Assembly: GCA_964402955.1 (NCBI GenBank)
Contig: CAYOEZ010000085.1
Coordinates: 1-17,957 of the forward strand
Length of the DNA stretch: 17,957 nt
Direction of reading: 5' to 3'
Source: CAYOEZ01 sp964402955
GTDB lineage: Bacteria > Chloroflexota > DTOL01 > DAOUCN01
Part shown: positions 12,706-17,957 of the stretch, piece by piece
How the letters are laid out: each line of letters begins with the position of its first letter
Position numbering within the stretch: position 1 is the stretch's first letter
Position numbers and translations under genes: made by a program
Notes under the pieces: generated by a model
What the model was told of the DNA's origin: nothing
Database searches by the model: none
Seen by the model: the letters and a program-made list of their open reading frames with translations, nothing else

Positions 12706-14004
12706 ATGAATAGCCCACTGGCGGGCAAGACAATAGCTGTCGTTGGCGCAGGCCCAGCGGGAGCAACCGCAGCCTTTCTCCTGGCGCGATCTAGATACGC
12801 TCGCGTTCTCCTCTTTGAACAGCGTCCCCTCCTCGACACTCCCGTTGCGGGTGACAAGATTAGGCAATGTGGCGGATGCGGTGGCCTGGTTCAGGCCGGC
12901 GTGCAAGCCCGCCTCAAGAGTCTCGGGCTTGCGCTCAGTCCGCAGATTGTTCAAGACAACCTGGCCGGGTTTACCGTCCATTATCCCAAGCGCAAGACTG
13001 CACTTGAGATTCCAGCGTCGGGCATGGTCACTGTCCATCGCGGGTGGGGGCCAATACGGGGCAAGACGCCCAGTCAAAGCTTCGACTCCTTTCTAGCACG
13101 GCAGGCGAGCGCGGCCGGCGCCGAATTCCACGAAGAACAGGTTACACGCATCCAACTGGGCGATGGCGAGTCCACGCCGGCAGTGGTCGTTACTAACAAA
13201 CAAGACTACCCGGTTGATTTCGTGATAGGCGCCTTTGGGCACAACCACACGCTCTCCCACAACATTGTCGACTCCCTGTCGCAGCCGCCTCCTCTCGATA
13301 CGTCCAGGGTCAGCCGCGGCGCGGTGCGCGAGTACGAGTTCGGGCCGGCATTTGTCGAGCAGCGATACGAGCGCCGGGTCCACGTTGTGGCTAACCCGAC
13401 TGCCAACATTCGGTTTGCGGCCATGGTTCCCAAAAGGGGAGTCGTCAGTGTTGTGCTGATGGGGCATAGCGATACGAACCCCTCTGACTTCGACGAGTTG
13501 TTCGCAGTATCTTCATTGCAGCACCTTCTCCCTTCAAGTCGCGTTGGACACTACATGAAGTGCGCCTGCATGCGATCATCGTTGACGACGTCGTCACCCA
13601 GACGTTTTCTCATATCGGGTGTGGGAGGCATCGCTCTCATCGGAGACGCTGGCCCCACGCGCCCACGCAAGAATGGCCTGTTTGCAGCGATAGACCTGGC
13701 GCAGAAACTGGTTTGGTGCATTGAACGAGGTGGATTGAGCCAGCGGGCCTTGCTCAGATTCCAGTCTTACGCGCTGATCCACTATGTTGTCGATGATCTG
13801 TGGGCCGATGCCATGCTCGCTCCCATTGGTGATGCTCTTGGTATCCCCATTCTCGGTTCTCTGGCCATGCACGCCCTTGCTCGCGACAAGCGCATTCCCA
13901 TCGTCACGACGGTTATGCGGGAGTATGCTAGACTAATGTTGACCGGTGAGGGCCCCTACTGGCAGATTCCTTTTGGCGTGCTGGGCAAGTTGCTCGGCAG
14001 ATGA
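12706..14004 (+). CDS. Geranylgeranyl-reductase-like FAD-dependent oxidoreductase
   Basis: 432 residues. The N-terminal FAD motif is IAVVGAGPAGATAA (10-23) with the acidic ribose-binding residue in LLFEQR (35-40). Next comes KIRQCGGCGGLVQAG (51-65), at the place where geranylgeranyl reductases have a conserved cysteine/glycine segment. A second FAD motif reads IALIGDAGPTRPRKNGLFAAI (split about 309-330), like GDAAG...NGI in the family. Relatives saturate isoprenoid chains of membrane lipids, quinones or chlorophyll. No prenyl-lipid gene is adjacent, so the substrate is unknown. The ATG follows GGAGA by 5 bases. It is the only complete plus-strand gene recognised here apart from the 29-codon ORF at 17334, and it stands alone with its own promoter. 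Confidence 0.8.
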   Translation: MNSPLAGKTIAVVGAGPAGATAAFLLARSRYARVLLFEQRPLLDTPVAGDKIRQCGGCGGLVQAGVQARLKSLGLALSPQIVQDNLAGFTVHYPKRKTALEIPASGMVTVHRGWGPIRGKTPSQSFDSFLARQASAAGAEFHEEQVTRIQLGDGESTPAVVVTNKQDYPVDFVIGAFGHNHTLSHNIVDSLSQPPPLDTSRVSRGAVREYEFGPAFVEQRYERRVHVVANPTANIRFAAMVPKRGVVSVVLMGHSDTNPSDFDELFAVSSLQHLLPSSRVGHYMKCACMRSSLTTSSPRRFLISGVGGIALIGDAGPTRPRKNGLFAAIDLAQKLVWCIERGGLSQRALLRFQSYALIHYVVDDLWADAMLAPIGDALGIPILGSLAMHALARDKRIPIVTTVMREYARLMLTGEGPYWQIPFGVLGKLLGR

Positions 14005-14493
14005 GCGCCGCGTCGAAACTCGCGCTTCGCTCTACCCGAAGCCAGATTGGGCCTGGCTGTCCTCATTGCCTCTCAGGAGCCTCTCAGGAGGCGCATGACG
14101 TGCACGACATTGCGCAGGTCGTCCGCTTTATCGTGCGCTGGACAAGCAGTCGCGACGAACCCGGTGCGCAGTACGGGAAATGACAACTACTGTGGATAGC
14201 ACAGGCGTGAGCTCCGTAGGCGTGCCGTGATGCTGCGTCTCTGCGCCATGATTCTCAGGGGAGGGGGCCTGGTGAAAAAACCTGACACCCTGCGGACGGT
14301 CGCTTTTCTGGCATTCGTCATCTCACTAGCAGCCTGCCGGGGAGGAGGCTCCCCGACAGGCTGCTGGCCGAACCAGCCAGGCGCCTGGCACAATGCCCGG
14401 TCTACATGAGCGGTTGCGCCGAGACGCGCAAGAGCGGCCAAGACACTGCGCAAACGTGACTTGACCGCTCCCTGCCGATCCTTGGCGACCAGG
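14005..14493. other. Gene-free interval with repeats and a large hairpin
   Basis: 489 bases between two genes whose 3' ends face each other. It contains two tandem copies of GCCTCTCAGGA (14068-14089), a fragment of the CTGCGTCTCTGCG repeat arm (14233-14245) and the hairpin at 14328-14365. I see no coding sequence and no T-tract terminator for either gene. Confidence 0.6.
14328..14365. repeat. 38-nt hairpin made of repeat outer arms
   Basis: AGCAGCCTGCCGGGGAG (14328-14344) and CTCCCCGACAGGCTGCT (14349-14365) pair over 16 of 17 positions around the loop GAGG. The 16-mer GCAGCCTGCCGGGGAG is identical to the outer left arm of repeat copy B, so this looks like the same family without its CCGCAGAG core. 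Confidence 0.75.
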
Positions 14494-15417
14494 CTACTTC
14501 GCCCGAATCCGCCGCAGACGCCGCCAGATCGCCCGCAAGATGACGACCAGAAGCACAAGGATAATCAGCAACGGCGCAATGTAGAGCGCCAGGTAGATCA
14601 GGAGAATGGCGAGGCTCTGCAGGCCGTTGACCAACGAGCGCAGGGCATCACGGACGACCCGCATCGGGTTCCAGCCTGATTCTTCGACAATCGGCTGCTC
14701 TTTCGGCTCAGGCTTCAGTTGGACGGTGATGTTCGACATGTCGGCGCTCTTCTGCAGGTAGTTCATCCGCCCCTTGACAGACTCTATCTGGCTGCGCACG
14801 TTGGTCAGCTCGCGGTACACCTTGAGCGATTCGTCGACATTCTGGGTTTTTTCCAGAAACTTGAGCAGTTGTTGCTCTGTTGCCTCGTAGACCTTCATAC
14901 GCGCACCCAGGTCGACAAACTCCTCGGTCACGTCCTGGCGCGACGTGTTCTCGACGTCCACCTTGATCGCAAGCTTACGCAGTTTGGCCATGACATCGTC
15001 GAACGTCTCCGCAGGCACCTTGATCGCCACTGTGGCGATCAGGCTGTCGCCCTGGTAGCGGCTGTCGGTACGCAGGACGTAGCCGCCGGCAGCGGCAGCA
15101 ATCTCTGTCACCTTGTTGACCGCGTCGGTGACGTCCTTGACGATGACCGTCATGTTGCCATTGCGGATAATGAGGCGATCGATAGCCATATTAGCAGCCG
15201 CCGCATCCACTTTCTGCAAGGACTCACTCGCTGTCGCCGGCGCCGCCGGAGCTGCGGCTGCTCGCGTCGCCGCCGGCAGAGGCATTGGCGCTCCTGAGCC
15301 CACGCTCTTTGCATCCCCGCTGGACAGCCCACCCGTTGGCGCCGTAGATGCGCCGCAACCAACAACAAACAGTGCCACAACCACGAGAACTCCCAGTGCC
15401 AGCAAGAAGCGCTTCAT
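14494..15417 (-). CDS. DUF4349 lipoprotein
   Basis: 307 residues. A signal peptide with lipobox VVGC puts the lipidated cysteine at 21. A low-complexity Ala/Pro/Ser linker follows to about residue 75. The DUF4349 domain spans about 80-245, with RLIIRNGNMTVIVKDV at its start, a central YVLRTDSRYQGDS and SIKVPAE-like TVAIKVPAETFDDVMAKLR, and a coiled-coil region (EQQLLKFLEKTQNVDESLKV to QIESVKGRMNYLQ). A C-terminal membrane helix (about 272-297) and a basic tail end the protein. Such proteins sit in the cell envelope; their function is not established. The ATG follows GAGGAG by 6 bases. It lies 85 bases downstream of the metallophosphoesterase gene. Confidence 0.88.
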   Translation of the reverse strand: MKRFLLALGVLVVVALFVVGCGASTAPTGGLSSGDAKSVGSGAPMPLPAATRAAAAPAAPATASESLQKVDAAAANMAIDRLIIRNGNMTVIVKDVTDAVNKVTEIAAAAGGYVLRTDSRYQGDSLIATVAIKVPAETFDDVMAKLRKLAIKVDVENTSRQDVTEEFVDLGARMKVYEATEQQLLKFLEKTQNVDESLKVYRELTNVRSQIESVKGRMNYLQKSADMSNITVQLKPEPKEQPIVEESGWNPMRVVRDALRSLVNGLQSLAILLIYLALYIAPLLIILVLLVVILRAIWRRLRRIRAK

Positions 15418-15502
15418 TGTTTTCTCCTCATCCGTGTGTTTCCCTTCCACACAGAAAGACGCCGCCATGCCTCAGAAAGTTCCCTCATGCGTAGATGGCG
15501 TG

Positions 15503-16240
15503 CTAGATACCGTAGGTGAGCCGCGTGATCAGCCGCCTGGGTAGCCCGGCCTGCTCCATGAGCGTCTGTGTCTCCTTGATGGGGTACGCCACCCGCCGCT
15601 GCTCGATCGTCATGGCCGCGTTATCCAAAATGAGATAGCTGGCGTCGGGGTTGCCGTCGCGCGGCTGGCCGACGCTGCCCGGATTGATCATCAATCGTCG
15701 CTCAGTCAGAGGCACGGCTTGGCCTATCTGCACCTTCTGGATCTCAGGCAGCTCGCTCGGATGCAAGCCCTCCGCCATGACGAAGGGCAGGTGACTATGC
15801 CCCAACAGGCAGTAGCGGGTTGTCAGAACAGCGAAGTTCTCGCGCGCAACCGCCAACGACACGACGTATTCCATGATCGCATCACGTGGACTGCCATGCA
15901 CGAGCGTGAAGTCCTCACGCCGCAGTTGCTGCGGCAGCCCCTCCAGGTAGGCGTGGGACTTATCGCTGAGCGCCTGGCCTGTCCAACGTGCGGCGCTCTC
16001 CGCATCGCTGTTGAACTGCGCTGTATCCAACTTGCCCAGCGCCGCCCAATCGTGATTGCCGGCGATGCATGAAAGATGCGGCTCACGCGCCCGCAGGAGA
16101 TCGATGCACTCGTTCGGCTGCGGGCCGTAGCCAACCACATCGCCCAGGCACCATGTCTCGTCCACCACTCCGGCGTCAGCCAACACCGCGGTCAGTGCCG
16201 CCAGGTTGCTATGTATATCAGAAATGACAGCAATACGCAT
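15503..16240 (-). CDS. YfcE/MJ0936-type metallophosphoesterase
   Basis: 245 residues with the full calcineurin-like metal-binding set: SDIHSN (D8, H10), LGDVVGYGP (D34), AGNHD (N62, H63), LVHGSPRD and LLGHSHLPF, then MINPGSVGQPRDG near the C-terminus, which is typical of the YfcE group of phosphodiesterases. It is cytoplasmic; the natural substrate is unknown. The ATG at 16240 starts directly on the first beta strand and has GGGGGA 5 bases upstream. A longer frame to 16408 runs through repeat hairpins and is rejected. The downstream neighbour is the DUF4349 gene. Confidence 0.92.
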   Translation of the reverse strand: MRIAVISDIHSNLAALTAVLADAGVVDETWCLGDVVGYGPQPNECIDLLRAREPHLSCIAGNHDWAALGKLDTAQFNSDAESAARWTGQALSDKSHAYLEGLPQQLRREDFTLVHGSPRDAIMEYVVSLAVARENFAVLTTRYCLLGHSHLPFVMAEGLHPSELPEIQKVQIGQAVPLTERRLMINPGSVGQPRDGNPDASYLILDNAAMTIEQRRVAYPIKETQTLMEQAGLPRRLITRLTYGI

Positions 16241-16261
16241 GTATATCCCCCACGGAAGGAC

Positions 16262-16368
16262 CACGGCGCTCAAGCGCCGTGCTACATGGACAAAGCCCCC
16301 CCGCGGGGCTATCCTGTCGCCGCGCTTCAGCCCGTAGGGCTTCGTTCTTGTAGCGCATGGCTTTAGCC
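16262..16368. repeat. Cluster of four short REP-like hairpins
   Basis: Four palindromes lie in a row between the kinase and phosphoesterase genes: CACGGCGCT/AGCGCCGTG (16262-16281), AGCCCC/GGGGCT (16294-16310), AGCCC/GGGCT (16329-16341) and GGCT/AGCC (16359-16368). The CGCTTCAGCCC and GGCTTTAGCC wording is typical of interspersed palindromic repeats in many environmental genomes. They may protect or attenuate the intercistronic mRNA. Confidence 0.65.
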
Positions 16369-16420
16369 TGGCGGCAGGCAGGGACGGAACTAACTGCTCA
16401 ATCTTCACCGCGCCCGGCGC

Positions 16421-16903
16421 CTACAGCTTGTAGCCAAAGGTGCGCAGAAGCCCCTTGCGCCAGGCTATCCCCTCACTGTCTTCGATGCCTTTGGGCGACG
16501 AGCCATCGATAACGCCCAAGATGCCACGATCACCGCCCGCTTCGGCGACGACCACCGTCACAGCGTTGGCCGTGGCGCAGAAAACGCCGCACACTTCGGG
16601 CGCGCTCTTCACAGCATTGAGCACATTGATCGGATAGGCATTGGCCAGAAAGATGATGAAAGAATGGCCTGCGCCGATGGCCTGGGCATTCTGCCTGGCG
16701 AGCTCTATCATCTCGTCATCGGTCCCCGACCATCGTATCAGACATGCTCCCGAGGCCTCACAGAAAGCCAGCCCGAACTTGATGCCCGGCACTGCGCCCA
16801 CGAGCGCTTCGTGCAGATCCTCAACGGTCTTGATGAAGTGGCTCTGGCCCAATATGAAGTTGACTGCCTCCGGCTTGCGAATTGGAACAGACAGGATGTT
16901 CAT
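16421..16903 (-). CDS. Adenosine-specific kinase (PF04008 family)
   Basis: 160 residues, close to the family length. Conserved blocks are VNFILGQSHFIKTVEDLHEA (14-33), IKFGLAFCEASGACLIRWSG (41-60), AIGAGHSFIIFL (75-86), YPINVLNAVKSAPEV (90-104), VFCATANAVTVVVAE (107-121), and RGILGVIDGSSPKGIE (126-141). These are the hallmarks of DUF355/PF04008, an archaeal and bacterial family annotated as adenosine-specific kinase from structural work. The biochemical role in bacteria is little tested. GAGGTG lies 4 bases before the ATG. It precedes the metallophosphoesterase by 180 bases that contain the REP-like cluster. Confidence 0.9.
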   Translation of the reverse strand: MNILSVPIRKPEAVNFILGQSHFIKTVEDLHEALVGAVPGIKFGLAFCEASGACLIRWSGTDDEMIELARQNAQAIGAGHSFIIFLANAYPINVLNAVKSAPEVCGVFCATANAVTVVVAEAGGDRGILGVIDGSSPKGIEDSEGIAWRKGLLRTFGYKL

Positions 16904-16967
16904 TCGTCACCTCATGTATCTGAATATATGTTGCACAGATGATACCGTTCACGATTATGGTGCGGAC

Positions 16968-17042
16968 GTAGGGGCGCTGCTTGCTGCGCCAGACCTGCAC
17001 GGTTATGGCAACACAGATGGGCGCAGCGAGCAGCGCCCCTAC
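16968..17042. repeat. 75-nt GTAGGGGCGC hairpin repeat
   Basis: Arms of 23 nt (16968-16990 and 17020-17042; GTAGGGGCGCTGC...GCAGCGCCCCTAC) pair with one T/C difference, which is a G-U pair in one RNA strand, around a 29-nt loop. This is the form of a widely interspersed intergenic repeat. It lies 65 bases upstream of the kinase start. Confidence 0.8.
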
Positions 17043-17247
17043 CCAATTACCGTCCATCACGAGACGACTGTGAACAGTTGCGCACAAATTCATTGTAGCA
17101 CAGCGCAGGCGCGCCTGCAACACACTTAAGGTGGTCACCGGGCCAGATGGCCAGGTAGATTTCCCACCATGTGGCCGGTGCGCTGTGCCTGTGGACATAC
17201 TACACTTGATGTCGGTCGAAATGGCGAAAAACCAGACCAAAAACCTA

Positions 17248-17276
17248 TTGACAAAGCACAGACAATCCCCTATAAT
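17248..17276 (+). promoter_or_regulatory. Perfect consensus sigma70-type promoter
   Basis: TTGACA (17248-17253), 17 bases, TATAAT (17271-17276), a 12/12 match. Transcription should begin near 17283, upstream of the 29-codon ORF. Confidence 0.9.
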
Positions 17277-17333
17277 CGGTTGCGGTCAAACATCCCCATC
17301 GCATGGGGAAATCTATAAAGGAGAGGGCGCCTA

Positions 17334-17423
17334 ATGGATAGCATCGGCATGAGATTTCGCGTGAACGGCCTCGCGGCAACTTTCGGTGTTAGCCCGCGTA
17401 TCGCGCCCATCTTCCGAAGGTAA
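17334..17423 (+). CDS. 29-codon microORF, leader peptide or small protein
   Basis: ATG at 17334 follows AAAGGAGAGG by 7 bases and opens a 29-residue ORF (MDSIGMRFRVNGLAATFGV, then SPRIAPIFRR) ending in TAA at 17423. It lies wholly between a consensus promoter and a Rho-independent terminator 18 bases after the stop. A 7-bp hairpin (TCCCCAT/ATGGGGA, 17293-17309) is in the leader. The stop codon region can form CGAAGG/CCTTCG (17415-17420 with 17436-17441). The peptide is basic (five Arg) with no acidic residue after D2, has no membrane helix and no run of one amino acid typical of biosynthetic attenuators. It matches no family I know. It could equally be a structured RNA of about 190 nt. Confidence 0.6.
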   Translation: MDSIGMRFRVNGLAATFGVSPRIAPIFRR

Positions 17424-17440
17424 GCAAACCTGCTCCCTTC

Positions 17441-17475
17441 GCCGTGGGCGGATACTCAACCGCCCACGGCTTTTT
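17441..17475 (+). terminator. Rho-independent terminator after the microORF
   Basis: A perfect 11-bp stem, GCCGTGGGCGG/CCGCCCACGGC (17441-17451 and 17460-17470), has an 8-base loop followed by TTTTTGTTT. Confidence 0.93.
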
Positions 17476-17511
17476 GTTTGCCTGGCGCACCACTGCGTGC
17501 ACAGGCTACCC

Positions 17512-17548
17512 TGAGCCGTGGAACCCACCCCACGGCTCATTCTTTTTT
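17512..17548 (+). terminator. Second Rho-independent terminator before the ABC gene
   Basis: A perfect 10-bp stem, TGAGCCGTGG/CCACGGCTCA (17512-17521 and 17530-17539), has an 8-base loop followed by TTCTTTTTT. It ends 3 bases before the GGAGGG ribosome-binding site at 17552, so downstream expression needs readthrough or a start inside this segment. Confidence 0.9.
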
Positions 17549-17649
17549 GTTGGAGGGCAGCCATGGCAGTCGCCGTTATCATACAGGACGAATTCATCTG
17601 CACACGCAGCGCAACAGTAAGCAGTGCAGCAGTAACCAGGGGGGCGCAC

Positions 17650-17957
17650 ATGAGTCACCAGGAAACGAACAATGCACTTGTCATCAGCGACGTTAGCAAG
17701 AAGTTCGGCAAAGACAGCGGCAAGGCGCGCCGTTGGCCGTGGCAGAAACCGGCTGAGAAGAACGACGACAAAGTGCAGAAGTCGATCATGGCCGTCGATC
17801 ACGTCAGCATGTCGGTCCAGCACAAGGAGATCTTCGGCATCCTGGGCGCGAATGGATCGGGCAAGAGTACACTGATCCGGCTCGTGTCGACCCTGCTCGT
17901 GCCTGACAGCGGACAAGTGACCGTCTTCGGCCACGACGTGACACGCGAAGAAATGGC
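17650..17957 (+). CDS. ABC transporter ATP-binding protein (partial)
   Basis: The first 102 codons of an ABC ATPase cut by the window end. After ALVISDVSKKFG (9-20) comes a basic, tryptophan-containing insert (about 21-45, RRWPWQKPAEKNDDKVQ), then SIMAVDHVSMSV, and Walker A GANGSGKST (66-74), followed by TLLVPDSGQVTVFGHDV. The layout with GxPxxG-TVFG resembles ABC-2-type exporters of the DrrA/NatA kind; the transported substrate is unknown. Start choice is open. ATG at 17650 fits the family N-terminus but has only a G-run as ribosome-binding site. ATG at 17563 is in frame, has GGAGGG 5 bases upstream, and would add 29 non-family residues (MAVAVIIQDEFICTRS...). Confidence 0.82.
   Translation, partial: MSHQETNNALVISDVSKKFGKDSGKARRWPWQKPAEKNDDKVQKSIMAVDHVSMSVQHKEIFGILGANGSGKSTLIRLVSTLLVPDSGQVTVFGHDVTREEM

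Larger units (their letters stand above)
16904..17333. other. Intergenic interval with divergent starts
   Basis: 430 bases between the minus-strand kinase and the plus-strand microORF. It contains the long hairpin repeat at 16968-17042, a 14-bp palindrome GCAGGCGCGCCTGC (17105-17118), and the plus promoter at 17248-17276 with its leader. I see no convincing promoter for the kinase. Confidence 0.6.

Noticed and set aside
14187..14558. A minus-strand frame of 123 codons beyond the DUF4349 gene
   Set aside because: It overlaps the DUF4349 end in another frame, runs through a repeat hairpin and has no motif or ribosome-binding site.
17105..17118. Perfect palindrome GCAGGCGCGCCTGC as an operator
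   Set aside because: It is GC-rich, 130 bases from the nearest promoter and could arise by chance or repeat decay.
1..17957. CRISPR array, tRNA, rRNA or an intact transposase
   Set aside because: I found no spaced direct-repeat array, no tRNA or rRNA sequence and no transposase motif on either strand.

Overview
The window is about 18 kb of GC-rich bacterial DNA (G+C not counted). It carries conventional sigma70-type promoters, Rho-independent terminators and many intergenic inverted repeats. The gene set (cysteine-type CcmE with a minimal Ccm cluster, DUF4349 lipoprotein, PF04008 adenosine-specific kinase, TMTC-like GT-C enzymes) and the repeat style (CCGCAGAGACGCAGAG arms, GTAGGGGCGC hairpins, GCTTCAGCCC/GGCTTTAGCC hairpins) suggest a Chloroflexota-like organism. 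That placement is inference from memory of such genomes; no marker gene is present.

Layout. Positions 1-2467 (minus): two tandem polytopic GT-C/TMTC-like glycosyltransferase genes, the second cut off by the window start. They have a promoter at 2673-2701, and a 118-bp MITE with a perfect 9-bp target duplication lies just upstream of it. Positions 3008-6356 (minus): a probable operon of a YbaK-type tRNA deacylase, malic enzyme, a thioredoxin-reductase-like flavoprotein whose CxxC is SxxS, and a two-CBS-domain protein. Positions 6596-11923 (minus): a cytochrome c maturation locus in two transcription units. ccmAB has a perfect consensus promoter and an apparently leaderless ATG. ccmC-ccmD-ccmE-ccmF has its own promoter and ends at a strong terminator. 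ccmD (41 codons) is easily missed. CcmE has Cys in place of the heme-binding His, and no ccmG, ccmH or ccmI is in the cluster, as in the 'System I*' variant.

The ccmAB pair is flanked by two inverted copies of one long palindromic repeat (10405-10570 and 12016-12201). The inner copy supplies the ccmB stop codon. Beyond the outer copy is the decayed C-terminal tail of a large ATPase/TPR transcriptional regulator. Positions 12481-14004 (plus): a geranylgeranyl-reductase-like flavoprotein with a promoter, an adjacent palindrome and a folded leader. Positions 14494-16903 (minus): adenosine-specific kinase, metallophosphoesterase and DUF4349 lipoprotein, with repeat hairpins between them.

Positions 17248-17957 (plus): a consensus promoter, a 29-codon ORF with a good ribosome-binding site, two successive Rho-independent terminators, then the start of an ABC-transporter ATPase that leaves the window. 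The strongest leads are the microORF/terminator leader, the SxxS flavoprotein, the MITE, the inverted repeats around ccmAB and the CcmE/CcmF variations.
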